DNA from: Psychromarinibacter sp048262455 | GTDB lineage: Bacteria; Pseudomonadota; Alphaproteobacteria; Rhodobacterales; Rhodobacteraceae | DNA: 64,000 bases | Reading direction: 5' to 3' | NCBI GenBank assembly: GCA_048262455.1 | Contig: JBLXFD010000010.1 | Location: 70,434 to 134,433, forward strand | Part shown: positions 7,368 to 14,923 of the stretch, piece by piece | How the letters are laid out: every line of letters begins with the position of its first letter | Numbering within the stretch: the first letter of the stretch is position 1 | The notes under the pieces: generated by a model | Told to the model about the DNA's origin: nothing | The model's database searches: none | The model's input: the letters and a program-made list of their open reading frames with translations, nothing else | Translations under genes and position numbers: made by a program

Positions 7368-8368
7368 GCGCCCCGCTGATCGACGTCCGCGACCTGACCG
7401 TCCGCTTCGCCACCGACGAGGGCGAGGTGACGGCGGTCGACGACATCTCCTTCTCCATCGCGCCGGGCGAGGTGCTGGGGCTGGTGGGGGAATCCGGCTC
7501 CGGCAAGTCCGTCACCGCCAAGTCGCTGATGCGCCTGAACCCCGGCAACGCGCGCTACGGCGCCGGCTCCACCATCACGCTGACCCCGGAGGGGCGGCCG
7601 CCGCTGGACGTGCTGGCGCTGAAGCGCGAGAAGGACATGAAGACGGTGCGCGGCGGCGCCATCTCGATGATCTTCCAGGAACCCATGGCCAGCTTCGCCC
7701 CCGCCATCTCGATCGGCGCGCAGATGGTCGAGCAGCTGCGCCTGCACGGCGACATGTCCCGCCGCCGCGCCCGCGAGATCGCGGTGGAGATGCTGGACCG
7801 CGTCGGCATATCCGAGCCCTCGAAGCGCTTCAACCAGTACGCCTTCGAGTTCTCGGGCGGCATGCGCCAGCGCGCGATGATCGCCATGGCCCTGTCCACC
7901 CGCCCCGCCCTGCTGATCGCGGACGAGCCCACAACCGCGCTGGACGTAACGATCCAGGCGCAGGTGCTGGACCTGATGAAGGACCTGGTGAAGGAATTCG
8001 GCATGGGCATCCTGTTCATCACCCATGACCTCGGGGTGATCGCCCAGACCGCCGACCGCGTGGCGGTGATGTACCTCGGCCGCATCGTGGAGACCGGCCC
8101 GGTGCGCGGCGTGATCCGCCATCCCGCGCATCCCTATACCCGGGGGCTGCTGGACGCCCTGCCCCGGCTCGACGACCTTTCGGCGCCGCTGGTCCCGGTG
8201 CCCGGCGACATTCCCTCGCCGCTGGAACGCCCGGCGGGCTGCGTCTTCCACACCCGCTGCGCCCTGCGCATCCCCGGCACCTGCGACACGCGCATCCCCG
8301 GCGACACGCGGGTCGAGCCGGACCACGTCGCCCGCTGCTTCGCCCTCCAGCCGGAGGCGGTGGCATGA
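7364..8368 (+). CDS. ABC transporter ATP-binding protein, DppD/OppD type
   Basis: A 334-aa ATPase that powers the importer from the cytoplasmic face. It has a Walker A motif (GESGSGKS, about residues 40-47), an ABC signature written as FSGGMRQRAM (about 163-172) and Walker B (LLIADEPTTALD, about 182-193). The C-terminal oligopeptide/dipeptide domain includes the Cys-rich CVFHTRCALRIPGTCD segment near residue 293, which in this family can hold an Fe-S cluster. The GTG start overlaps the stop of the upstream permease by four bases, so the genes are translationally coupled. Confidence 0.92.
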   Translation: MSAPLIDVRDLTVRFATDEGEVTAVDDISFSIAPGEVLGLVGESGSGKSVTAKSLMRLNPGNARYGAGSTITLTPEGRPPLDVLALKREKDMKTVRGGAISMIFQEPMASFAPAISIGAQMVEQLRLHGDMSRRRAREIAVEMLDRVGISEPSKRFNQYAFEFSGGMRQRAMIAMALSTRPALLIADEPTTALDVTIQAQVLDLMKDLVKEFGMGILFITHDLGVIAQTADRVAVMYLGRIVETGPVRGVIRHPAHPYTRGLLDALPRLDDLSAPLVPVPGDIPSPLERPAGCVFHTRCALRIPGTCDTRIPGDTRVEPDHVARCFALQPEAVA

Positions 8369-9402
8369 ACGCCCCCGCCCAAGTCGCCGCGCCCCCCGTG
8401 ATCCGGGTCGAGGCGCTGTCGGTGCACTACCCGCTGGGCCGCCGCCTGCTGGGCGCGGCGCCGGTGCTGCGGGCGGTGGACGGGGTCAGCCTGGAAATCC
8501 CGCGCGGGTCGTTCTTCGGGCTGGTGGGGGAATCCGGCTCCGGCAAGACCACCCTGGGCCGCGCGATCCTGCGCGCAGCGCCGATCTCCGAGGGCCGGGT
8601 GCTCTACGCCGACGGCGAGGTGGAGCATGACCTGGTGGCCCTCGGCCCGGCCGAGCTGCGCGACTACCGCCGCCGGGCGCAGCTGATCTTCCAGGACCCC
8701 TACGCCGCGCTCAGCCCCCGGATGACCGTGCGCGACATCATCGCCGAGCCGCTGGAGGTGATGGGCCTCACCAAAACCCGCGCCGAGACCGACGCGCGGG
8801 TGCGCGAGATCGCCGCCAAGTGCCGGCTGAACCTCGAGCACCTGCGCCGCTATCCCCATGCCTTCTCCGGCGGGCAGCGCCAGCGGATCTCGATCGCCCG
8901 GGCGCTGGCCACCCGGCCGCGTTTTGTCGTGGCGGACGAGGCGGTGGCGGCGCTGGACGTGTCGATCCAGGCGGACATCCTGAACCTGCTGAAATCGCTG
9001 CAGCAGGACATGGACCTGACCTTCCTGTTCATCAGCCACGATTTGTCCGTGGTGGCCCATGTCTGCGACCAGGTGGCGGTGATGTACCTTGGAACGCTGG
9101 TGGAAATCGCGCCCACGCGCGAGCTGTTCGCCCGGCCGCGCCACCCCTACACGCGGGCGCTGATGTCGGCGATCCCCTCGCTGGACCCGGACGACACCGG
9201 CCGCGCGCAGCGGCTGGAGGGCGAGATGCCCAGCCCCGCCAACCCGCCGCCGGGCTGCCGGTTCCACACCCGCTGCCCGATCGCCCGGCCCCGCTGCAAG
9301 GTGGATACGCCGGTGCTGGAAGAGACGGTGCCGGGGGCGCGGGTGGCCTGCCATTACTGGCGCGAGGCGATGCCGGAGGCGGCGGAGAGCCACGGAGGGT
9401 AG
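8365..9402 (+). CDS. ABC transporter ATP-binding protein, DppF/OppF type
   Basis: A 345-aa second ATPase of the importer. Walker A is GESGSGKT (about residues 54-61), the signature is FSGGQRQRIS (about 168-177), Walker B is FVVADEAVAALD (about 189-200), and the C-terminal Cys cluster CRFHTRCPIARPRC lies near residues 297-310. Note ADEAVAALD where DEPxSALD is usual; the catalytic glutamate is kept. The ATG overlaps the stop of the previous gene by four bases. It is the last gene of the operon; repeat array C follows directly and may end the transcript. Confidence 0.92.
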   Translation: MNAPAQVAAPPVIRVEALSVHYPLGRRLLGAAPVLRAVDGVSLEIPRGSFFGLVGESGSGKTTLGRAILRAAPISEGRVLYADGEVEHDLVALGPAELRDYRRRAQLIFQDPYAALSPRMTVRDIIAEPLEVMGLTKTRAETDARVREIAAKCRLNLEHLRRYPHAFSGGQRQRISIARALATRPRFVVADEAVAALDVSIQADILNLLKSLQQDMDLTFLFISHDLSVVAHVCDQVAVMYLGTLVEIAPTRELFARPRHPYTRALMSAIPSLDPDDTGRAQRLEGEMPSPANPPPGCRFHTRCPIARPRCKVDTPVLEETVPGARVACHYWREAMPEAAESHGG

Positions 9403-9434
9403 CGCTGCTTCGCGCCGGATTCCGAAGCCGTACG

Positions 9435-9970
9435 GAGGGCCAGCGCCCGTCCGTGGGTGGGCGCCCCTGCCGCCGGTGGTCTTCGGTTTATGTCACCGCC
9501 ACATCCTCGCTCCACCCCCACGCCAACGGAGACGAAGCGCCCGCCCGTGGGACGGACGGGCGCTGGCCCGGCGGCACTGCGTGCCTTGTTCCGGGCCGGG
9601 TGCATTAGCCGTTCGGAGGACCAGCGCCCGGCCGTGGGTGGGCGCCCCTGCCGCCGGTGGTCCTTGCTTTATGGTGCCGCCACTTCCCCCCGCTCTACCC
9701 CCGCGCCAACGGAGACGAAGCGCCCGTCCAGGGGACGGACGGGCGCTGGCCCGGCGGCACTGCGTGCCTTGTTTCGGGCCGGGGGTCCTGCCCGGCGGGA
9801 GCAACAGAGGGCGGTGCCCGTCCGCGGACTGGCGCACCTCGGACTGTGGTCTTCGGTCTATCGTACCGCCACCTCCCCGCTCAACCCGCGCGCAGACGTT
9901 GACAGAGCGCCCGTCCGGGGGGCGGACGGGCGCTGCCCGGCGGCACTTCGTGCCTTGTCCCGGGCGCGGA
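9435..9970. repeat. Repeat array C: three tandem stem-loop units
   Basis: The roughly 700 bp between the ABC operon and the DUF2852 gene hold no gene. Three units start at about 9440, 9621 and 9812 (spacing 181 and 191 bp). In unit 1 the left arm GGGCCAGCGCCCGTCCGT + GGGTGGGCGC pairs with the right arm GCGCCCGCCCGTGGGACGG... at 9537-9571, leaving a 5-nt bulge on the right strand and a 72-nt loop (9465-9536). The loop carries TTTAT at 9487-9491. Each right arm is followed by a CGGCGGCACTGCGTGCCTTG tail. Unit 3 is the most diverged. No coding frame is conserved. Confidence 0.88.
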
Positions 9971-10010
9971 TTATGCCACACGAAGGCGCCGCACCGCCCC
10001 GAGCGAGAAA

Positions 10011-10029
10011 ATGTAAAAATCCTTCACAT
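10011..10029. promoter_or_regulatory. 19-bp palindrome, upstream operator candidate
   Basis: ATGTAAAAATCCTTCACAT: two 7-bp half sites (ATGTAAA / TTCACAT, one mismatch) around a 5-bp centre. It is the same size and spacing as the perfect copy at 10070, 59 bp downstream. The TTGAAC lying between them at 10036 could be a -35 element. Confidence 0.6.
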
Positions 10030-10069
10030 CACCCCTTGAACCAGCCCCCTGCCATTCCGATCTAGGCTC

Positions 10070-10088
10070 ATGTGAAAGCCATTCACAT
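10070..10088. promoter_or_regulatory. 19-bp perfect palindrome, downstream operator candidate
   Basis: ATGTGAAAGCCATTCACAT: perfect 7-bp half sites ATGTGAA and TTCACAT around five bases. It ends 22 bp before the DUF2852 start codon, where a bound dimer would block transcription. The half site resembles a CRP/FNR box (TGTGA) but the spacing is 7 bp between TGTGA and TCACA rather than 6, so a different regulator is likely. Confidence 0.65.
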
Positions 10089-10110
10089 AAGATCGGAAAG
10101 GAAAGCACTG

Positions 10111-10515
10111 ATGAACTCCGTCGCCACCTGGCCCTCGCAGGCCGAAACCTGGCTCGACGCAAGGGGCAAGTGGGCCTGGATCGCCGCCATGATCCTTGGC
10201 TTCATCTTCTTCTGGCCCGTCGGCCTCGCCCTTCTCGGTTACATGATCTGGAGCAAGCGCATGTTCAACGCCCCCTCCTCCGGCAACTGCCGCACCATGA
10301 AGATGCCGCGCGGGTTGCGGCCCACCGGCAACCAGGCCTTCGACAGCTACAAGGCAGAGACCCTGCGCCGGCTGGAAGAGGAACAGGACGCCTTCGAGGC
10401 CTTCCTGCAGCGCCTGCGCGAAGCCCGCGACAAGTCGGAGTTCGACCAGTTCATGGACGACCGCGCCGGCAAGTCCGAGGAACAGGCCCGCCGGACCGAC
10501 ACCGTCGAGATCTGA
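10111..10515 (+). CDS. DUF2852 small membrane protein
   Basis: A 134-aa protein matching the DUF2852 family found in Rhodobacteraceae and relatives. One membrane segment with the family look (MILGFIFFWPVGLALLGYMI, about residues 28-47) is followed by a basic WSKRM, a linker, and a charged helical C-terminus (about residues 75-125: ETLRRLEEEQDAFEAFLQRL and on) likely to form a coiled coil in the cytoplasm. The function is unknown. The start at 10111 has a strong GGAAAGGAAAG ribosome binding site. Two palindromes upstream and a clean terminator downstream mark it as a tightly controlled single-gene transcript. Confidence 0.85.
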   Translation: MNSVATWPSQAETWLDARGKWAWIAAMILGFIFFWPVGLALLGYMIWSKRMFNAPSSGNCRTMKMPRGLRPTGNQAFDSYKAETLRRLEEEQDAFEAFLQRLREARDKSEFDQFMDDRAGKSEEQARRTDTVEI

Positions 10516-10555
10516 TCGCGCCTACATTCGATCGCGCCCGCACCGCGGCGCCTGC

Positions 10556-10581
10556 GCCGGCCCTTCAGGGGCCGGCTTTTT
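10556..10581 (+). terminator. Rho-independent terminator of the DUF2852 gene
   Basis: GCCGGCCC and GGGCCGGC form a perfect 8-bp stem with a TTCAG loop, followed by TTTTT. It lies about 40 bp after the stop codon. Confidence 0.85.
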
Positions 10582-10699
10582 CATGCGTAATGCCCGGCGC
10601 GCACCCCCCCCGCGCCCTCGCCGGATTGGGGGAGGCCATGGGGGCTTGGCGCAGGCAAGGACGCTTGCTAACCTCCCTCAACCCACTAAGTGCCGAGAC

Positions 10700-11530
10700 A
10701 TGCGCCACACTCTCCCGATCGCACCGCAGTTCTACGTGACCGCACCCCAGCCCTGCCCCTACCTCGAGGGGCGGATGGAGCGGAAGCTGTTCACCGCGTT
10801 GCAGGGGGAATACTCGGAAAAGCTGAACGATACCTTGTCGAAACAGGGATTCCGCCGCAGCCAGAACGTGCTCTACCGGCCCTCCTGCGCGGAATGCTCC
10901 GCCTGCCTCTCGGCGCGAGTGCGGGTGGCCGACTTCGCCCCCTCGCGCAGCCAGCGCCGCACCGAGAAACGCAACGCCGACCTGCGGCGCGAGGCGACCT
11001 CGCCCTGGGCGACCGAGGAACAATACGCCCTTTTCCGCGAGTATCTGGACAGCCGGCACGCCGACGGCGGCATGGCCGACATGGATATTTTCGAATTCGC
11101 GGCGATGATCGAGGAGACCCCGGTGCGCAGCCGGGTGATCGAATATACCGCCACCTCCGAAACCGGCGCCGCCCGGCTGGCCGCGGTCTGCCTGACCGAC
11201 GTGCTGGATGACGGGCTGTCCATGGTCTACTCGTTCTACGACCCGGACCGCGCCCGCACCAGCCTTGGCACCTACGTGATCCTCGACCACATCCGCATCG
11301 CGCGCGAGGCGGGGCTGCCCTATGTCTACCTCGGCTACTGGGTGCCCGGCAGTCCGAAGATGGGCTACAAGGCCAACTTCTCGGCGGTAGAGGTCTACAA
11401 GCAGGGCCGCTGGCAGCCGCTGGGCGACCCGGGGGAACATTCGGCCGAGACGCATCCCCTGTCCACCGACCCGATCGCAGAGCAGGTGGCCAAGATCAAC
11501 CTTCCCGGCAGCCAGCCGGTCAAGAGCTGA
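10700..11530 (+). CDS. bpt: Aspartate/glutamate leucyltransferase
   Basis: A 276-aa aminoacyl-tRNA-protein transferase of the bacterial Bpt (ATE1-like) family. Bpt moves leucine from tRNA to proteins with N-terminal Asp or Glu, marking them for ClpAP through the N-end rule. Family marks are the N-terminal CPYLEGRMERKLF (about residues 19-31) and the Cys cluster YRPSCAECSACLSAR (about 59-73), then the GNAT-like core ending with YLGYWVPGSPKMGYKANF (about 211-228). The length is normal. The start at 10700 gives the expected MRHTLPIAPQFYVT. A monocistronic arrangement is likely. Confidence 0.92.
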   Translation: MRHTLPIAPQFYVTAPQPCPYLEGRMERKLFTALQGEYSEKLNDTLSKQGFRRSQNVLYRPSCAECSACLSARVRVADFAPSRSQRRTEKRNADLRREATSPWATEEQYALFREYLDSRHADGGMADMDIFEFAAMIEETPVRSRVIEYTATSETGAARLAAVCLTDVLDDGLSMVYSFYDPDRARTSLGTYVILDHIRIAREAGLPYVYLGYWVPGSPKMGYKANFSAVEVYKQGRWQPLGDPGEHSAETHPLSTDPIAEQVAKINLPGSQPVKS

Positions 11531-11566
11531 CGCGAAGGCCCGGCCGGAAGGCCCCGTTTTAAAAGG

Positions 11567-12061
11567 TTACTCCGCCGCCTCGCAGGGCCATGCCGCCAGC
11601 TCCGGGTCGACCGCGGGATGGCGCAGTTCGCTGCCTTCCCCGATCCCCAGCGCCTTCGCCAGCCCGCCGTTGATCTCCAGCACGTACTGGATGTCGTCGC
11701 CGCCGAAGATCGGCGTCTCGTCCAGCGGCACCGCGTTCTCGTGCACCCGGCGCACCACGCCGTCGGCGCCGATGAAGATCATGTCCAGCGGGATCAGCGT
11801 GTTGCGCATCCAGAAGCTGACCGACGCGGGCTGGTCGTAGACGAACAGCATACCGGCGCTGCGGGGCATGCTTTCGCGGTTCATCAGGCCCAGCCGGATC
11901 TCGTCGTTGTCGTCGGCGATCTCGACGGTGAAGCGCGCCTTGCCGCCCTCGCCATCGGCGCCGCGGAACTGCGCCTTGGTATCGCGGCAACCGCCGGCCG
12001 TGGCCGCCGTGGCCCCCAGCGCGAAGGCCGCCAGCAGCCCGCCCATCATCAACTTGCGCAA
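11567..12061 (-). CDS. DUF192 family exported protein
   Basis: A 164-aa DUF192 protein with a signal peptide (about residues 1-22, cleavage near ATA-GG). The family core is clear: RLGLMNRESMPRSAGMLFVY (about 56-75), FWMRNTLIPLDMIFI (about 83-97) and the closing INGGLAKALGI (about 129-139). The biochemical role of DUF192 is not established. It sits four bases after the two-domain cold-shock gene on the same strand, a pairing often seen in alphaproteobacteria, so it is probably expressed from the cold-shock gene transcript. Confidence 0.85.
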   Translation of the reverse strand: MRKLMMGGLLAAFALGATAATAGGCRDTKAQFRGADGEGGKARFTVEIADDNDEIRLGLMNRESMPRSAGMLFVYDQPASVSFWMRNTLIPLDMIFIGADGVVRRVHENAVPLDETPIFGGDDIQYVLEINGGLAKALGIGEGSELRHPAVDPELAAWPCEAAE

Positions 12062-12065
12062 ATCG

Positions 12066-12602
12066 TCACTCCCTCGACTTCAACACCGTGTCCCATGCCG
12101 CCACCTGCGCGGCCATACGGCCCCGGTGCCCCTGCACCACCCGCATCGCCACCGCCTCGCCCGGCGCCAGATCGGCCAGGCCCGAGCGGCGCAGCACCTC
12201 TATGTGTACGAAGACATCCTCGGGTCTGCCAAACACATTCGCGAAACCGAAGCCCTTGCCCTTGTCGAACCACTTCACACGCGCCGGCTCGTAGGGGATC
12301 TGCGCCAGCGCCACGTCGCCGGTGTCGAAGGGCAGATCCGTCAGCGGGCTGTTGCCGTCCTCGGCGGGAGGCTCGATCGACAGCACCTCGACCGCCTGCT
12401 TGCCCCGCGGCGTGTCCTGCACCGACAGCGAGATGCCAGAGCCGTCGGCCACCGATCCCTGTCCGAAATTTCGCAGCACGTTGGCGTGCAGCAGGATGTC
12501 CGGCCCCCCGCCGTCCGGCACAACGAAGCCGAAACCCTTGGAAGGATCGAACCACTTCACCTGGCCCTGCACCACCTCGTCCGTATGGTTCACGTCCGTC
12601 AT
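12066..12602 (-). CDS. Cold-shock protein with two cold-shock domains
   Basis: A 178-aa protein with two cold-shock (OB-fold) domains. Domain 1 (about residues 10-75) has the RNP1 motif KGFGFVV and the RNP2-like DILLHANVL; domain 2 (about 105-175) has KGKGFGFANVF and DVFVHIEVLR. Such proteins bind single-stranded RNA/DNA and act as RNA chaperones. Single-domain CspA proteins are about 70 aa; the double-domain form is typical of alphaproteobacteria. An acidic linker joins the domains. GAGGAAAA lies just before the start, next to a perfect 8-bp inverted repeat in the leader (12610-12644). It is 136 bp downstream of pdxH and just upstream of the DUF192 gene. Confidence 0.9.
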   Translation of the reverse strand: MTDVNHTDEVVQGQVKWFDPSKGFGFVVPDGGGPDILLHANVLRNFGQGSVADGSGISLSVQDTPRGKQAVEVLSIEPPAEDGNSPLTDLPFDTGDVALAQIPYEPARVKWFDKGKGFGFANVFGRPEDVFVHIEVLRRSGLADLAPGEAVAMRVVQGHRGRMAAQVAAWDTVLKSRE

Positions 12603-12609
12603 TTTTCCT

Positions 12610-12644
12610 CATCCGGCGCCCGGTCCGCCGCCCCCTGCCGGATG
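12610..12644 (-). other. Stem-loop in the cold-shock gene leader
   Basis: CATCCGGC (12610-12617) and GCCGGATG (12637-12644) are perfect inverted copies around a GC-rich 19-base centre. The stem begins immediately upstream of the ribosome binding site of the cold-shock gene and could control access to it. Confidence 0.45.
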
Positions 12645-12738
12645 GCGGGGACGGAACGGCGTTTGCATCTGCCACTTACGAGTGCGGCGTTCCATCGGAA
12701 AAAAGAACAATCGTTAACGCGGGTACTCCAGCAACGGC

Positions 12739-13371
12739 TCAAGGACTGAGCCGGTCAACAGTCCAGGGCGCACCGGTATCATTACGTCGCCACCGGAAAC
12801 GGTCGTGCAGGCGGAATTCGCCATCCGCCCAGAACTCCATTTCCAGCGGCCGGATTCGGAAGCCGCCCCAGTGGGCAGGCCGCGTCGGCGCGGTGCCGTG
12901 CTTGGCCCCCGCCTTGGCGACATCGGCCATCAGCGCGGCGCGGCTGCCCAGAGGCTGCGACTGGCGCGAGGCCCAGGCGCCCAGCCGGCTTTGCAGGGGA
13001 CGCTGCGCGTAATAGGCGTCGGCCACCGCGCCGTCTTCCCGCTCGGCCAGCCCCCGTACCCGGATCTGCCGCCGCAGCGACTTCCAGTGTAGCACGAAAG
13101 CGGCCTTTCCGGTGGTCGAGATCTCGCGCCCCTTGGCGCTGTCGTAATTGGTGTAGAAAACGAAGGCGTCGGGCTCCAGCCCGCGCAGCAGCACCATGCG
13201 GACGTTCGGCAAGCCGTCCGCATCCACGGTGGCAAGCGCCATCGCGTCCGGATCCGACGGCTCGGTCTTGGCCGCCTCCGCCATCCAGTCTCGTGCCAGC
13301 ACGAAAGGGTCGTCACCGGCAAAAATGCCCGTGCGCCCGCCGGCCCCGCGTCCGCTCATCGCGCGCTCCAT
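12739..13371 (-). CDS. pdxH: Pyridoxamine 5'-phosphate oxidase
   Basis: A 210-aa FMN-dependent oxidase that makes pyridoxal 5'-phosphate from pyridoxine or pyridoxamine phosphate. Family motifs: ATVDADGLPNVRMVLLRG (about residues 44-61), FYTNYDSAKGREI (about 69-81), FHWKSLRRQIRVRG-like LHWKSLRRQIRVRG (about 90-103), and the C-terminal WRRNDTGAPWTVDRLSP. ATG at 13371 has GGGGA six bases upstream and was preferred to ATG at 13359; a longer frame to 13431 lacks conservation. It is divergent from fabI. Confidence 0.94.
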   Translation of the reverse strand: MERAMSGRGAGGRTGIFAGDDPFVLARDWMAEAAKTEPSDPDAMALATVDADGLPNVRMVLLRGLEPDAFVFYTNYDSAKGREISTTGKAAFVLHWKSLRRQIRVRGLAEREDGAVADAYYAQRPLQSRLGAWASRQSQPLGSRAALMADVAKAGAKHGTAPTRPAHWGGFRIRPLEMEFWADGEFRLHDRFRWRRNDTGAPWTVDRLSP

Positions 13372-13435
13372 CTCATCCCCAATGTTAACGATTAATGCGG
13401 AACTGCATTTCGCACAAGCCCTCCCGGCCATGCCC

Positions 13436-13464
13436 TTGATACGCCCGGACCTTTGCCCTAAGGC
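13436..13464 (+). promoter_or_regulatory. Weak candidate promoter for fabI
   Basis: TTGATA (13436-13441) and TAAGGC (13459-13464) are 17 bp apart, about 30 bp before the fabI start. The -10 match is poor. The AT-rich GTTAACGATTAAT block nearby (13384-13396) more likely serves the divergent pdxH gene. Confidence 0.22.
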
Positions 13465-13493
13465 TTCGGCACACAGCGAGCGGGAGTACAGCG

Positions 13494-14300
13494 ATGGCCA
13501 GCGATATCATGGCGGGGAAGCGCGGCCTCATCATGGGCCTCGCCAATGACAAGTCGATCGCCTGGGGGATCGCGCAGGCGCTTTCCGAGGCCGGGGCCGA
13601 ACTGGCCTTCTCCTACCAGGGCGACGCGCTGAAAAAGCGGGTGGACCCGCTGGCGGCGCAGCTGGGGTCGGACACCGTCCTGCCCTGCGACGTGGGCGAC
13701 GAGGACAGCATCGACGCGCTGTTCGCCACGCTCGGGGAAAAATGGGGCAAGATCGACTTCATCGTTCACGCCATCGGCTTTTCCGACAAGAACGAGCTGC
13801 GCGGCCGCTACGTCGACACCAGCCGCGACAACTTCCGCATGACCATGGACATCTCGGTCTATTCCTTCACCTCGGTGGCCCGCCGCGCGGCGGCGATGAT
13901 GCCCGAGGGCGGCGCGATGCTGACGCTGACCTACTACGGCGCCGAGCGGGTGATGCCGCATTACAACGTGATGGGCGTGGCCAAGGCGGCGCTGGAGGCC
14001 TCGGTGCGCTACCTCGCCGAGGATCTCGGCAAGGACGGCATCCGCGTCAACGCCATCAGCGCCGGGCCGATCAAGACGCTGGCCGCCAGCGGCATCGGCG
14101 ATTTCCGCTACATCATGAAGTGGAACGAGTACAACTCTCCCCTCCGCCGCAACGTCACCACCCGGGACGTTGGCAACTCGGCCCTCTACCTGCTGTCCGA
14201 CCTGGGCGCGGGCGTGACCGGCGAGACGCACCACGTCGATGCCGGCTACCACGTGGTGGGCATGAAGGCGGTGGACGCCCCCGACATCGCCAAGGGCTGA
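13494..14300 (+). CDS. fabI: Enoyl-[acyl-carrier-protein] reductase (NADH)
   Basis: A 268-aa short-chain dehydrogenase of the FabI family, which performs the last reduction of each fatty-acid elongation cycle. The nucleotide site GLANDKSIAWGIA (about residues 15-27) is the FabI variant of the Rossmann motif. The catalytic tyrosines and lysine are Y147, Y157 and K164, at nearly the same positions as in E. coli FabI. The start at 13494 gives the standard N-terminus. It is followed after 12 bp by a LysE-type exporter, which may be co-transcribed. Confidence 0.95.
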   Translation: MASDIMAGKRGLIMGLANDKSIAWGIAQALSEAGAELAFSYQGDALKKRVDPLAAQLGSDTVLPCDVGDEDSIDALFATLGEKWGKIDFIVHAIGFSDKNELRGRYVDTSRDNFRMTMDISVYSFTSVARRAAAMMPEGGAMLTLTYYGAERVMPHYNVMGVAKAALEASVRYLAEDLGKDGIRVNAISAGPIKTLAASGIGDFRYIMKWNEYNSPLRRNVTTRDVGNSALYLLSDLGAGVTGETHHVDAGYHVVGMKAVDAPDIAKG

Positions 14301-14312
14301 GGAGGCCGCAGG

Positions 14313-14909
14313 GTGGAACTCGCGCACCTGATCGCCTTCAACATCGCGCTGCTGGGGGCGCTGGCCTCTCCCGGCCCGGCCTTCCTGGCGCTGATGCAGT
14401 GCAGCCTGCGCGGCGGCATCGCCGGCGGCGTGCTTTGCGCGCTGGGACTGGGGATCGCCGCCTGCGCCTGGAGCCTGCTGGCCATCCTCGGGCTGGGCGC
14501 GCTGTTCGCCGTGGTGCCCTGGGCCTGGATGGCGCTGAAGCTGGCGGGCGCGGCCTACCTGATCTACCTCGCCGTGAAGATCTGGCGCGGCGCCGCGCAG
14601 CCCCTGCCCCCGGCGGCACAGGGCGGCGCCCGCGGCCTGCGGACCGGGCTGGCGGTGAACCTCGCCAACCCCAAGGCCGTCTTCTTCATCGCCGCGATCT
14701 ACGCCACGGTCTTTCCCGAGATGCCCCGCGGCGCCGAGGCGGCGCTGGTGCTGGCCAACCACCTCGTGCTCGAGGTGCTGTGGTACGGCGCCTGCGCGCT
14801 GGTCTTCTCCGCCGCGCCGGTGCGCGCGGGCTACCTGCGCGCCAAGGCCTGGCTGGACCGCGCCGCCGCCGCCGTCCTGGGCCTGCTGGCCCTGCGTATC
14901 GCCACCTGA
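14313..14909 (+). CDS. LysE/RhtB family amino-acid exporter
   Basis: A 198-aa inner-membrane protein of the LysE/RhtB translocator family with about six membrane helices. The N-terminal motif SPGPAFLALMQCSLRGG (about residues 19-35) and the mid-protein GLRTGLAVNLANPKAVFFI (about 108-126) are family hallmarks; RhtB-type members export homoserine, threonine or other amino acids, and the substrate here is unknown. GTG start at 14313 with GGAGG eight bases upstream. Tight spacing after fabI and 14 bp before gpt suggests one transcript. Confidence 0.88.
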   Translation: MELAHLIAFNIALLGALASPGPAFLALMQCSLRGGIAGGVLCALGLGIAACAWSLLAILGLGALFAVVPWAWMALKLAGAAYLIYLAVKIWRGAAQPLPPAAQGGARGLRTGLAVNLANPKAVFFIAAIYATVFPEMPRGAEAALVLANHLVLEVLWYGACALVFSAAPVRAGYLRAKAWLDRAAAAVLGLLALRIAT

Positions 14910-14923
14910 CAAGGAGCCCCGCC

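Noticed and set aside
9435..9970. Array C (and arrays A and B) as a CRISPR array
   Set aside because: Units are 180-218 bp long, the sequence between the short repeats is itself repeated, and no cas gene is present.
10036..10057. Heat-shock (RpoH) type promoter CTTGAA...CCATTC before the DUF2852 gene
   Set aside because: The two boxes are only partial matches and spacing is at the short limit; not enough to claim.
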